Counted from the stretch's first letter, positions 61,901 to 63,476 are shown. The stretch: DNA of 64,000 nt from Amphiura filiformis (GCF_039555335.1 NC_092647.1:15920094-15984093); one strand, 5' to 3'. The notes: generated from the letters alone by a model not told the origin. Translations and numbers: made by a program.

Positions 61901-63476
61901 CGCATGTCTTCCTTCATCTGAATAACCTGTTATGGGGCATCGGGCCCTTTTAGGCTACTGTCTGGGCCCCCGTACAGGAAAAAGTTGCTGTCATTGGTAT
62001 TTTCGTAAACCCCAATGGGTAATAGTTCCAATGCAAAAAGATTCATCCATGTCTCTCTTCAGCTGAATAAATCAGTTATTGGACATTGGGCCCTTTGAGG
62101 CTACTGTCTGGAAAAAGTTGCTGTCATTGGTATTTTTGTGCACCCCAATGTGTAATAGTTCCAATACAAAAAGATTCATCCTTGTCTCTCTTCAGCTGAA
62201 TAACACCATATGGGCGGGTCCCTTTGGGGCTACTGTCTGGGCCCCCGTACAGGCCAAAATTGCTGTCATTGCTATAGGCATGAAAAGTATCCTCCTGGGA
62301 GTGTTATCCAACAAGTTTTGTCCATGTCTCTCTTGAGCTGAATAAATGCATTTTTTGGCCCCTATTTTGTGACCCCCAGGCTGAACGTACAGGCTGTGAC
62401 CCGGCAGCAATATGGAATATTGAATCTTGGGCCTATACTAACATAATCAGACCGTCAAACCTTTTGTCTCTTCTGAGCTGAATAAATTGTCTGGGCTCCT
62501 AGTCTATATATATAATTATGTTATTCTATGGAAGTGTGTATATATTTTATGAAGTGTGTATATTAATGAATCTGTTCTTATAGCTTTCTTGACCACCCAG
62601 CTAAAGACTGTCACATACCGTATGTGGATTGGACTCAGTGATGTTACCACTACTGGTCAGTTTCGATGGGCTGATGGCACAGCTGTAGATTTCACCAACT
62701 GGAATAATGGAGAACCTAACGAAGCAGGTGGTGAAGTAAGTGTGCATTTGAAACACACACACTACATGCAGCTACAGTGTGATTTAAGTGTTTCTCTGGT
62801 TGACATCACAGACCTCATCAATACACCCCTTTACTGGAAATACCCAGGAAACACAAAAATGCTCTTAAACATTTATTCAAAACGTAACATTTAAATGTCA
62901 GGTTATACAAAGGTCATGAAAACGTTTCTAAGACGTTATTGTAAGATATTTTGGGCAAACATTTTTGCAAAATATTTTGTCAACACTTAAATAACATTCT
63001 GTTTAGAATATTTTGCAGCAATTTTTCAAAATGAATTTTGAATGTTATTAAAATGTTTTATACCCTTTATATATCCCGACATATAAATGTTTTCTGTAAA
63101 ACGTTGTTTCCTGGGTATGTGTCAACCATGGACCAAAACAGCACTGGGGAAACGTGGACCCAAATTTAATAACCAAACAGTGGACCTATTGAACCATAGA
63201 CTGACCCTATAGAGGATACACTGTTAAGTGCATTTTTAGGCTTTTTGTAATCTTCAAAGGCAAGTGTTCAGCCTTCCACGGTTGGTAAAGTGGCCACCCC
63301 AGTGGCCATGGTGTATCAGAATGTAACAGAAGAGTGTCCATTCAGCCTCATTATGAAATCATGTTATTTTTTGCAGGAAGACTGTGTAGAAATGTTAAAC
63401 AACAAAGATGATGTTGGTGAATGGAATGACAATGCATGTGGGAAATTGAATGGATTTGTTTGTCAGAGGAACCCAG
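2616..63476 (+). CDS. Partial multi-CTLD mosaic receptor gene (9 C-type lectin domains, FAMeT-like domain, PAN domain), 34 exons
   Basis: The exons join in one reading frame: 2616-2833, 3961-4049, 5926-6038, 18196-18325, 23117-23199, 25070-25189, 26134-26205, 26811-26843, 27765-27923, 28507-28595, 29051-29204, 31472-31686, 33208-33427, 33824-33850, 34979-35152, 36836-36952, 37459-37572, 39697-39933, 41135-41350, 42602-42762, 43139-43249, 44059-44177, 45380-45528, 48620-48831, 49133-49266, 50418-50470, 52119-52286, 52956-53000, 55161-55335, 56322-56392, 56877-56974, 57540-57812, 62584-62735, 63377-63476. Each has an AG acceptor and a GT donor (one GC donor), and phases match at every junction except for a one-base frameshift in exon 29. 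Each CTLD has six cysteines, a WIG-like core and a W-N/Q-D type C-terminal motif. Known family: macrophage mannose receptor-like lectins bind glycans outside the cell. FAMeT and PAN modules make this architecture unusual. Both ends are missing. It could be two adjacent genes, but no stop or promoter divides it. Confidence 0.85.
3961..4049 (+). CDS. Exon 2: CTLD1, central ligand-binding loop (QPD)
   Basis: Twenty-nine codons plus two bases, phase 0 to phase 2. It reads GVYQWPDG then [10 protein letters not shown], so the calcium-site triplet is QPD, the galactose-type signature in known CTLDs. The donor GTTAGT lies directly against a MITE that begins at 4055. Decayed copies of this exon lie downstream at 5046-5140 and 5176-5690. 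Confidence 0.88.
4055..5024. mobile_element. 970-bp TIR element with TA target duplication
   Basis: Left end GGGGAGACCGGGGCAAGTCC and right end, reverse-complemented, GGGGAGACCAGGGCGTGTCC, flanked by TA on both sides. It starts 5 bp after the exon-2 donor GT. The flank after the right end (TCCATATTATTAACACC) matches the flank after the decayed exon copy at 5140, which preserves the empty site. TA duplication suggests a Tc1/mariner-type relative. Confidence 0.85.
5046..5140 (+). pseudogene. Decayed tandem copy of exon 2 (CTLD1 loop)
   Basis: It contains CCGATGGTGTTAACATAGG and CACTAACTGGGCACCTG, nearly identical to exon 2. A TAG preceding it corresponds to the exon 2 acceptor. Its frame has an in-frame TAG and a degraded donor, so it cannot replace exon 2. 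Confidence 0.85.
5176..5690 (+). pseudogene. Third decayed copy of exon 2, split by a hAT-like MITE
   Basis: The 5' part (5176-5231) ends at CTCTTACT. The 3' part resumes after 5632 with ACATAGGACCATACACTAAC and TGGGCACC. The intervening 5232-5624 is a transposon. The copy has lost its frame. Confidence 0.8.
5232..5624. mobile_element. hAT-like MITE, 393 bp, 8-bp TSD
   Basis: Begins CAGGAGCGTAGCCAGC, ends GCTGGCTACGCTACTG, and is flanked by the identical 8-bp duplication CTCTTACT (5224-5231 and 5625-5632). The interior is G/C-run rich and non-coding. Confidence 0.9.
5926..6038 (+). CDS. Exon 3: CTLD1, C-terminal part
   Basis: Acceptor CTTGCAG, donor GTAAGT. The exon completes a serine codon and contains [15 protein letters not shown] and KFICEKPE, which supply the last three CTLD cysteines. 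The second calcium-site motif is WNT rather than WND. It ends in phase 1 before the 12.2-kb intron. Confidence 0.88.
6230..6670. repeat. Minisatellite with 250-bp higher-order duplication
   Basis: A motif of about 36 bp (GAGGGAGTATGTAAATTAAA followed by TGGAACAGCC) is repeated at least seven times. The block starting near 6231 is repeated from about 6480, both opening with TTGAAATTCACAATATGCAA. Confidence 0.9.
6745..8140. repeat. Diverged tandem array rich in GGGGCCC, units about 270-300 bp
   Basis: The unit start AATATAATTCTCAGGTGCAA recurs near 6755 and 7025, and later units share TTTGGGGCCCTGGGGCCC (7559, 7862). The last two units are about 303 bp apart and closely alike. Open frames here on both strands arise from the repeat. 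Confidence 0.88.
8189..8280. repeat. Short tandem duplication with hairpin core
   Basis: Two units of about 43 bp, each containing CCATAGGATGGCAATATACC and the small palindrome CATGCTTCGCATG. Confidence 0.8.
8358..13330. mobile_element. Large repeat block with inverted arms
   Basis: A 70-bp segment at 9340-9409 recurs inverted at 12564-12633 with about one mismatch. Outer arms are also related: TTGGAATGAAAATTAGTCAAGG at 8459-8480 resembles the inverted sequence near 13198-13230. The left end TTAAGGTGACTGTGCACTCT resembles the TTAA-flanked element at 19613. Interior 12050-12180 and 12650-12730 are CpG-rich. No transposase was recognised. Exact right boundary uncertain. Confidence 0.55.
12336..12381. 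repeat. GATA/CATA microsatellite
   Basis: An imperfect run of ATAGATAGATA and ATACATACATA units. Confidence 0.9.
13927..14011. repeat. (ATC)n microsatellite
   Basis: About 28 ATC triplets, broken once by a CGAC interruption near 13991. Confidence 0.97.
14060..14450. repeat. Minisatellite of about 60-bp units
   Basis: Six or so copies of a unit with GTGATGAAATAAAACATCAC followed by GATTTTCATCAC and AACAAAGTAATACATAAG. Each unit contains a small GTGATG/CATCAC inverted pair. Minus-strand open frames here are repeat artefacts. Confidence 0.92.
14918..15195. repeat. Dispersed repeat, related to 52577-52915
   Basis: Opens TTAAAGGAGTATTTCGTGATCC. Its contents match, inverted, the copy near 52.6-52.9 kb: the ATCTACTGAAAAATG-like block, the CATGCATAACT block and the CTGCAAGA block occur in opposite order and orientation. 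Confidence 0.7.
15507..15819. mobile_element. hAT-like MITE, 313 bp, 8-bp TSD
   Basis: Begins CAGGGCTGTCAACTTT and ends GAGTTGACAGCCCTG, with perfect TTCCCAAC duplications at 15499-15506 and 15820-15827. The interior has GCGTGAGA motifs repeated five or so times and a long G run near 15630. Confidence 0.93.
16247..16876. mobile_element. TIR MITE family 'CAATTGAATAC', copy A
   Basis: Inverted ends of about 38 bp: CAATTGAATACATGAATACA and the reverse complement at the right, including CACC-AAGTCCA. Interiors match copies at 34221-34851 and 49762-50402 (the last inverted). Confidence 0.85.
17550..17885. mobile_element. Half copy of palindromic TTAA MITE
   Basis: Starts TTAAGGGATCTAAAATGAGC and contains TATCGAATTGCATTCTGAAT and AAAGCCGACGGTCAATTG, as in the full palindromes at 25202 and 29224. 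It stops near the palindrome centre. Confidence 0.8.
18196..18325 (+). CDS. Exon 4: CTLD2, N-terminal part
   Basis: Acceptor TTTTACAG. Reads [16 protein letters not shown] and [10 protein letters not shown], the standard opening of a CTLD with its first three cysteines. The joined codon with exon 3 gives glycine. Phase 1 in, phase 2 out. Confidence 0.87.
18930..19330. repeat. Tandem repeat of about 107-120 bp carrying TGACCTTTGACCT
   Basis: Four units, each with the 13-bp direct-repeat motif TGACCTTTGACCT (18937, 19054, 19174, 19281) and most with TTTGAGCCCGATCGGACAAA. The motif equals a DR1 nuclear-receptor half-site pair. Function is inference only. Confidence 0.85.
19613..21413. mobile_element. 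1.8-kb TIR element flanked by TTAA
   Basis: Left TTAAGGAGGCTGTGTACTCT and right, reverse-complemented, TTAAGGCAGCTGTGTACTCT. TTAA at both borders suggests a piggyBac-like target. Internal GCG-rich segment 20310-20420. There is an internal ~110-bp direct duplication (about 21000-21070 and 21140-21240). No transposase seen. Confidence 0.8.
21484..21862. mobile_element. CAGCAAACA-family MITE pieces
   Basis: One copy ends with TGTTTGCTGGGT at 21793-21804 and is directly followed by the start GCCCAGCAAACATAAAAA of another, truncated copy. Rich in AACGTTTT and ACATTTT motifs. Confidence 0.7.
22224..22914. mobile_element. Composite CAGCAAACA-family MITE, copy 1
   Basis: Begins ACCCAGCAAACACAAAACG and ends TGTGTTTGCTGGGT, with extra internal end motifs at 22373 and 22646-22661, so it is built from several modules. 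The 35-bp flanks at 22190-22224 and 22914-22948 (containing GCACAACTGTGTTTGTGGTC) are direct repeats. Confidence 0.85.
23117..23199 (+). CDS. Exon 5: CTLD2, helix 2 and WIG core
   Basis: Acceptor ATTGCAG, donor GTAAGG. Reads [14 protein letters not shown] and then DIWIGMS, the conserved hydrophobic core of a CTLD. One base completes the preceding codon, and the exon leaves in phase 1. Confidence 0.85.
23213..23470. repeat. TTGATCAATCA simple repeat
   Basis: A run of TCAATCAG/TTGATCAA octamer-like units; shorter related runs lie at 24040-24090 and 24960-25045, directly before exon 6. Confidence 0.92.
24130..24305. repeat. C/T-rich low-complexity tract
   Basis: Almost pure pyrimidine, ending in (CCCT)n-like units. 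Pro/Ser-rich open frames here are not genes. Confidence 0.92.
25070..25189 (+). CDS. Exon 6: CTLD2, loop region, with a GC splice donor
   Basis: Reads [16 protein letters not shown], then NTNQPSD and PDCGTIF. The calcium-site triplet is QPS, which breaks the EPN/QPD consensus, so carbohydrate binding by CTLD2 is doubtful. The only donor that keeps frame with exon 7 is AG|GCAAG at 25190, a GC-AG intron. A palindromic MITE starts 12 bp further on. Confidence 0.85.
25202..25845. mobile_element. Palindromic TTAA MITE, about 640 bp, 12 bp after exon 6
   Basis: Left arm starts TTAAGGGATCTGGAATGAGC; the arms are near-perfect inverted copies meeting around 25515-25545, with AAAGCCGACGATCAATTG on the left and its inverse on the right. 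RNA from it would form a long hairpin just past the GC donor. Confidence 0.85.
26134..26205 (+). CDS. Exon 7: CTLD2, C-terminal part
   Basis: Acceptor TTATCAG, donor GTAAGT. Reads [20 protein letters not shown], giving the last two cysteines. The usual WND is WST here. Phase 1 in and out. Confidence 0.85.
26811..26843 (+). CDS. Exon 8: 11-residue proline-rich linker between CTLD2 and CTLD3
   Basis: A 33-bp phase 1-1 exon between TTTTTAG and GTAAGT, reading [11 protein letters not shown]. Small Pro/Thr linkers of this kind recur between domains in this gene (33824-33850 and 52956-53000). Confidence is lower because the exon is very short. Confidence 0.68.
26887..27332. mobile_element. TIR MITE, about 445 bp
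   Basis: Inverted ends of over 40 bp: GGCCCCAACTCAACACAAAA on the left and its inverse near 27290-27325, extending to GGTAACCATGAGAGTTACC-like segments. Interior repeats of TACCCCTTTT / GTGCACATTAAATACC. Confidence 0.85.
27765..27923 (+). CDS. Exon 9: CTLD3, N-terminal part
   Basis: Acceptor CCTATAG, donor GTAAGT. Reads [18 protein letters not shown], then [13 protein letters not shown] and SIHSAEEQ. This is a complete CTLD first half with three cysteines. Phase 1 in and out. Confidence 0.88.
28507..28595 (+). CDS. Exon 10: CTLD3, WIG core
   Basis: Acceptor TTTTCAG, donor GTAAGT. Reads [20 protein letters not shown] and then GTP. Phase 1 in, phase 0 out. Confidence 0.88.
29051..29204 (+). 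CDS. Exon 11: CTLD3, loop and C-terminal part (QPD, WND)
   Basis: Acceptor TTCAAAG, donor GTGAGT. Reads [18 protein letters not shown], then GLWNDLPC and [11 protein letters not shown] together with WND suggests an intact galactose-type calcium site. A palindromic TTAA-flanked MITE begins 20 bp past the donor. Confidence 0.88.
29224..29870. mobile_element. Palindromic TTAA MITE, about 645 bp, 20 bp after exon 11
   Basis: Starts TTAAGGGCTGGGGTAGTG and forms a long inverted repeat meeting near 29520-29545. Same family as 25202-25845 and the half copies at 17550 and 53290. Confidence 0.85.
30722..30944. mobile_element. hAT-like MITE, 223 bp, 8-bp TSD
   Basis: Begins CAGGGGCTATTTTAACGTGT and ends as its inverse; TIRs extend about 40 bp. 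Perfect GTGTTTAT duplications at 30714-30721 and 30945-30952. Confidence 0.92.
31472..31686 (+). CDS. Exon 12: FAMeT-like ('Methyltransf_FA', PF12248-type) domain, first half
   Basis: Acceptor TTTCCAG, donor GTAAAA. Two bases then 71 codons: [19 protein letters not shown] and [17 protein letters not shown]. These match my memory of the domain named after farnesoic acid O-methyltransferase, a beta-rich module common in marine invertebrate extracellular proteins. No methyl-donor site is visible here, so I infer a structural or binding role rather than an enzymatic one. Phase 1 in, phase 0 out. Confidence 0.82.
31996..32581. mobile_element. Composite CAGCAAACA-family MITE, copy 2 (inverted)
   Basis: Starts ACCCAGCAAACACAAAAATG and ends GTGTTTGCTGG, with an internal ACCCAGCAAACACAGAAATG at 32235. 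The module order is the reverse of copy 1 at 22224. Confidence 0.85.
33208..33427 (+). CDS. Exon 13: FAMeT-like domain, second half
   Basis: Acceptor ATTTCAG, donor GTACGT. Reads [31 protein letters not shown] and [19 protein letters not shown]. The W-R-x-FWI, G-x-x-x-IG and '[10 protein letters not shown]' segments are characteristic of the end of this domain family. Phase 0 in, phase 1 out, so the two exons form a 1-1 module. Confidence 0.85.
33824..33850 (+). CDS. Exon 14: 9-residue Pro/Thr linker
   Basis: A 27-bp phase 1-1 exon between TATTTCAG and GTAAGT, reading TDAPTPEPT. It is compositionally identical in style to the other linkers. Very short, so confidence is moderate. Confidence 0.62.
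34221..34851. mobile_element. TIR MITE family 'CAATTGAATAC', copy B
   Basis: Same ends and interior as copy A at 16247. Followed at 34859-34888 and 34926-34955 by a short direct duplication (GTGAAATGGACTC). Confidence 0.85.
34979..35152 (+). CDS. Exon 15: CTLD4, N-terminal part
   Basis: Acceptor ATTTTCAG, donor GTAGGT. Reads [38 protein letters not shown] and EEQTYIN. Three cysteines are in their expected places. Phase 1 in and out. Confidence 0.88.
35312..35600. repeat. Dispersed repeat shared with 38300-39560
   Basis: Both share TTTTGAGCCGAACAA, AAAGAAAATTGGAATTTACT-like and GAACATCG segments. The copy at 38.3 kb is interrupted by the hAT-like element 38491-39455, and this copy shows the uninterrupted version. 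Confidence 0.75.
36109..36732. mobile_element. Composite CAGCAAACA-family MITE, copy 3
   Basis: Colinear with copy 1 at 22224 (starts CCCCAGCAAACACAAAACG, shares CATCATTCGCAAAAGGTTGT). The right terminus is degraded. Ends about 100 bp before exon 16. Confidence 0.82.
36836..36952 (+). CDS. Exon 16: CTLD4, WIG core and loop
   Basis: Acceptor TTTGCAG, donor GTATGT. Reads [18 protein letters not shown] and RYLNWNPG. Phase 1 in and out. The exon begins about 100 bp after a composite MITE (36109-36732). Confidence 0.88.
37459..37572 (+). CDS. Exon 17: CTLD4, C-terminal part (EPN, WND)
   Basis: Acceptor TTTACAG, donor GTTAGT. Reads [24 protein letters not shown] and [11 protein letters not shown] with WND is the mannose-type calcium site of known CTLDs, so this domain is predicted to bind sugar. 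Phase 1 in and out. Confidence 0.9.
38491..39455. mobile_element. hAT-like element, 965 bp, 8-bp TSD
   Basis: Begins ATGGCAAGCC and ends GCTTGCCAT with about 65 bp of inverted end sequence, including AGCTTCTTTCTCGTTACG. ATACGTGT duplications lie at 38483-38490 and 39456-39463. A second inverted pair (38915-38945 with 39182-39212, TTTTCTTCGGAAGGGGG) suggests a nested smaller element. No transposase. Confidence 0.88.
39697..39933 (+). CDS. Exon 18: PAN/Apple-like domain in a single exon
   Basis: Acceptor TATTCAG, donor GTAAGT. A 78-codon phase 1-1 exon containing [33 protein letters not shown] and FDYYEK. The C-x3-C, then C-x-S-x-x-Y, then C-x-L-S-D pattern is that of PAN/Apple modules, which mediate protein or carbohydrate contacts. 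Neighbouring exons are CTLDs, and its symmetrical phase fits insertion by exon shuffling. Confidence 0.85.
40645..41105. mobile_element. TIR element with a strong internal hairpin
   Basis: A nearly perfect palindrome with ~60-bp arms spans 40651-40790 (left arm includes GGTATGATACGGGA and TGTCATACTGGGT). TCATACCACTAAG at 40796 pairs with CTTAGTGGTATGA at 41085. The GCG/CGCG-rich middle resembles the CpG-rich parts of 8358-13330. It ends about 30 bp before exon 19. Confidence 0.72.
41135..41350 (+). CDS. Exon 19: Pro-rich linker plus CTLD5, N-terminal part
   Basis: Acceptor CCCATAG, donor GTAAGA. Begins with the linker [12 protein letters not shown], then [35 protein letters not shown]. Here linker and CTLD share an exon, unlike CTLD3 and CTLD4. 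Phase 1 in and out. The end of a TIR element lies about 30 bp upstream. Confidence 0.88.
41845..42538. mobile_element. 694-bp TIR element flanked by TTAA
   Basis: Left TTAAAGGGAATCTGTACCAT and the inverse of ATCTGTACCATAAACTAATC at the right. The border tetranucleotide TTAA is at 41845-41848 and 42535-42538. Confidence 0.82.
42602..42762 (+). CDS. Exon 20: CTLD5, core and loop (EPN)
   Basis: Acceptor TTATTAG, donor GTAAGT. Reads [20 protein letters not shown], then [20 protein letters not shown]. The core is WTG rather than WIG. EPN predicts mannose-type binding. Phase 1 in, phase 0 out. Confidence 0.88.
43139..43249 (+). CDS. Exon 21: CTLD5 end, linker, and first cysteine of CTLD6
   Basis: Acceptor GTGGCAG, donor GTAAGC. 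Reads [18 protein letters not shown], then the linker [12 protein letters not shown] and GCSL, which is the first cysteine of CTLD6. Phase 0 in and out. This is an exception to the phase-1 domain boundaries, since the exon bridges two CTLDs. Confidence 0.85.
43332..44058 (+). pseudogene. Decayed tandem fragments of exon 22 and its acceptor
   Basis: At 43412-43500 the frame still reads [12 protein letters not shown] and [12 protein letters not shown], close to exon 22. At 43507-43580 CTGGGTTGCATACCAATAT recurs. Tail pieces (GTGGGTTGATGTTATTATAT, TTTCTGTAG) occur near 43370, 43470 and 44010-44058. None has the exon's 3' half and donor. Confidence 0.82.
44059..44177 (+). CDS. Exon 22: CTLD6, N-terminal part
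   Basis: Acceptor TTCTGTAG, donor GTAAGC. Reads [17 protein letters not shown], then [20 protein letters not shown]. Phase 0 in, phase 2 out. Several decayed copies of this exon and its acceptor lie in the preceding intron (43332-44058). Confidence 0.87.
44237..44421. mobile_element. hAT-like MITE, 185 bp
   Basis: Begins CAGTGGCGGCTCCAGG, ends CGCCGCCACTG, flanked by imperfect 8-bp copies (AGTGTAAT and TATGTAAT). A related left end occurs alone at 33633. Confidence 0.75.
44706..44766. repeat. 61-bp near-perfect palindrome
   Basis: Arms AATCAAACTCTATGCAAT and its inverse meet at ACATCCACGCGTGGATGT. It could form a strong hairpin. Confidence 0.85.
45380..45528 (+). CDS. Exon 23: CTLD6, core and loop
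   Basis: Acceptor AATTTCAG, donor GTAAAT. Reads [18 protein letters not shown], then THWDQGMP. Joined to the next exon the calcium-site triplet is MPD, which breaks the EPN/QPD rule. A composite MITE starts 28 bp after the donor. Confidence 0.87.
46152..47651. mobile_element. 1.5-kb TTAA-flanked insertion inside the MITE
   Basis: TTAA at 46152-46155 and 47648-47651. Left end GGGCTGGGGTATGAGCG and right end, reverse-complemented, GGGAGGTGTAATGAGCG are imperfect TIRs. The left end matches the palindromic MITE family at 29224, and 46546-46565 (ACCTGATCGTCGGCTTTTGC) matches its interior. Confidence 0.8.
47425..47640 (+). mobile_element. tRNA-derived SINE
   Basis: Pol III box A TGGCTCAGTGG at 47434-47444 and box B GGTTCGATTCC at 47478-47488, in a tRNA-like head of about 75 bp followed by an unrelated body. 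It lies inside the TTAA insertion. Confidence 0.78.
48525..48615. repeat. Tandem 29-30-bp repeat abutting exon 24
   Basis: Three units of TTAAAATGCTAATATTGTAT plus TATGATTTG; the last unit ends TATGATTTTCAG, which is the exon 24 acceptor. Confidence 0.85.
48620..48831 (+). CDS. Exon 24: CTLD6 end, Pro/Thr linker, CTLD7 start
   Basis: Acceptor ATTTTCAG, donor GTAAGC. Reads [29 protein letters not shown], then [18 protein letters not shown] and GNNCFR. The CTLD6 motif is WQD. One exon bridges two CTLDs without an intron. Phase 1 in, phase 0 out. The acceptor sits at the end of a 30-bp tandem repeat (48525-48615). Confidence 0.87.
49133..49266 (+). CDS. Exon 25: CTLD7, helices 1 and 2
   Basis: Acceptor CTTCCCAG, donor GTAAGT. 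Reads [20 protein letters not shown], then [11 protein letters not shown]. Phase 0 in, phase 2 out. Confidence 0.87.
49330..49612. mobile_element. Palindromic MITE, 283 bp
   Basis: Arms of about 70 bp start AGATCTACTGGACTT and include GAGTGGCAATATTTCACATC; the right arm is the inverse. The flanks share ATTATAAT. Confidence 0.88.
49762..50402. mobile_element. TIR MITE family 'CAATTGAATAC', copy C (inverted)
   Basis: Same ends as copies A and B with the interior in the opposite orientation. Its right end is about 15 bp upstream of exon 26, so the branch point may be MITE-derived. Confidence 0.85.
50418..50470 (+). CDS. Exon 26: CTLD7, core
   Basis: A 53-bp exon with acceptor CTTCCAG and donor GTGAGT, reading [19 protein letters not shown] replaces the usual WIG. 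Phase 2 in, phase 1 out. A TIR MITE (49762-50402) ends about 15 bp before the exon. Confidence 0.82.
50574..50987. mobile_element. TIR MITE, about 414 bp
   Basis: Inverted ends of about 38 bp: TGTGACGTGTCATGTCAAAA followed by GGAGACACTTTTGGGCAGG, inverted at 50949-50987. Confidence 0.88.
51242..51870 (+). mobile_element. 5'-truncated LINE (L2/CR1-like), RT C-terminal part
   Basis: The frame 51242-51750 reads [66 protein letters not shown] and ends [10 protein letters not shown]-stop. These are the post-catalytic motifs of L2/CR1-type reverse transcriptases. A short 3' UTR ends in (ATGT)n near 51855-51870, the usual tail. It lies in the intron between exons 26 and 27, sense strand. Confidence 0.9.
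52119..52286 (+). CDS. Exon 27: CTLD7, loop and C-terminal part (EPN, WND)
   Basis: Acceptor CACTTCAG, donor GTAACA. Reads [39 protein letters not shown] and SWVCKIAK. This is a canonical mannose-type site. Phase 1 in and out. Confidence 0.89.
52577..52915. repeat. Dispersed TIR-like repeat, copy 2
   Basis: Left TTAAAGGGGCATTTCGTGATCC; the right end GGATCACCAAATACTCCT is its approximate inverse. Related to 14918-15195. Confidence 0.72.
52956..53000 (+). CDS. Exon 28: 15-residue Pro/Thr linker
   Basis: A 45-bp phase 1-1 exon between TCCATAG and GTAAGT, reading [14 protein letters not shown]. Similar to the linkers at 26811 and 33824. Confidence 0.68.
53166..54316. mobile_element. hAT-like element, 1.15 kb, 8-bp TSD
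   Basis: Begins CAGGGACAGACTTAGG, ends CTGTCCATG; ends carry inverted CTGGCCC/GGGCCA motifs. Perfect TTAGTAAG duplications at 53158-53165 and 54317-54324. It carries a half copy of the palindromic TTAA MITE (53290-53480). Confidence 0.87.
54402..54641. mobile_element. Short CAGCAAACA-family MITE
   Basis: Starts ACCCAGCAAACACAAAATG and ends TTTTTGTGTTTGCTGG; single-module version of about 240 bp. Confidence 0.85.
55161..55335 (+). CDS. Exon 29: CTLD8, N-terminal part, with a one-base frameshift
   Basis: Acceptor TATTTCAG, donor GTAAGT. Reads [38 protein letters not shown], then meets TGA at 55325-55327. The exon is 175 bp; one more base near 55314-55317 (an A-run before CGAC) would give an open frame ending in phase 0. 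That is exactly the phase needed by exon 30. This may be a true null allele, a sequencing error, or a decayed domain. Confidence 0.8.
55723..55982. mobile_element. Palindromic MITE, 260 bp
   Basis: Arms of about 64 bp, almost identical when inverted, start TGAAGACCTGAGCGCAAGAA and include CCACTTGGCCCCT. Confidence 0.9.
56322..56392 (+). CDS. Exon 30: CTLD8, core
   Basis: Acceptor TTTGCAG, donor GTAAGT. Reads [20 protein letters not shown], then KYS. Phase 0 in, phase 2 out. Its frame only joins exon 29 if the missing base there is allowed for. Confidence 0.83.
56877..56974 (+). CDS. Exon 31: CTLD8, loop (EPN)
   Basis: Acceptor GTTTTAG, donor GTAAGC. Reads [20 protein letters not shown], then [13 protein letters not shown] indicates a mannose-type site. 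Phase 2 in, phase 1 out. Confidence 0.87.
57003..57240 (+). mobile_element. tRNA-derived SINE with Deu-like core (candidate)
   Basis: The head TTAGTGCAGTTGGTAGGGCA and box-B-like AGTTCAAGCCC resemble tRNA promoters. The following CCCCTGGACAAGGAACTAGA and ATTGTCTCGGTTT resemble the conserved core found in deuterostome SINEs (CCTTGGGCAAG..., TGCCTC). The assignment of the core is from memory. Confidence 0.55.
57540..57812 (+). CDS. Exon 32: CTLD8 end, linker, CTLD9 N-terminal part
   Basis: The longest exon (273 bp), with acceptor ACTTTCAG and donor GTAAGT. Reads [20 protein letters not shown], the linker [13 protein letters not shown], then [17 protein letters not shown] and [20 protein letters not shown]. 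It bridges two CTLDs like exon 24 but extends further, to helix 2 of CTLD9. Phase 1 in and out. Confidence 0.88.
58880..60354 (-). mobile_element. Degenerate LINE (Jockey/CR1-like), minus strand
   Basis: Minus-strand frames, broken by shifts, read in order: [18 protein letters not shown] (about 60080), a region with remnants of the fingers/palm, [20 protein letters not shown] (about 59590), [15 protein letters not shown] (59400), [20 protein letters not shown] (59290) and [13 protein letters not shown] (58910). These are reverse-transcriptase and post-RT motifs. A more N-terminal piece lies at about 61349-61475. Confidence 0.82.
60355..61348 (+). mobile_element. 5'-truncated LINE, plus strand, inserted into the minus-strand LINE
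   Basis: Starts abruptly within the RT at [12 protein letters not shown] (catalytic Y-x-DD). One frameshift near 60655 then leads to [55 protein letters not shown] and a stop at 61169-61171. The 3' UTR ends in an AAATA repeat at 61325-61348. It separates two parts of the older minus-strand LINE, showing nested insertion. Confidence 0.88.
62584..62735 (+). CDS. Exon 33: CTLD9, core and loop (EPN)
   Basis: Acceptor TCTTATAG, donor GTAAGT. Reads [20 protein letters not shown], then [15 protein letters not shown]. Phase 1 in, phase 0 out. Separated from exon 32 by an intron that hosts the 4.6-kb foldback-like element. Confidence 0.89.
62841..63116. mobile_element. CAGCAAACA-family MITE relative
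   Basis: Begins ACCCAGGAAACACAAAAATG and ends GTTTCCTGGGT (both ends carry GGAAAC instead of GCAAAC, a compensated change). Lies between exons 33 and 34. Confidence 0.82.
63377..63476 (+). CDS. Exon 34: CTLD9, C-terminal part (last exon seen)
   Basis: Acceptor TTTTGCAG, donor GTAGGA. Reads [20 protein letters not shown], then [11 protein letters not shown] completes a mannose-type site. It leaves in phase 1 with no stop codon, so the gene continues beyond the window. Confidence 0.88.

Larger units (their letters stand above)
57914..62506. mobile_element. 4.6-kb foldback-like element with minisatellite arms
   Basis: Outer ends TAGACTAGGAGCCCAGACAA and its inverse at 62487-62506 border inverted arms 57914-58735 and about 61480-62506. 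The arms consist of tandem units of about 140 bp (GGGCCCAGACAGTAGCCTCA, TTATTCAGCTGAAGAGAGAC, ACACATTGGGGTGCACAAAA). The centre holds two LINE fragments. It fills the intron between exons 32 and 33. Confidence 0.8.
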
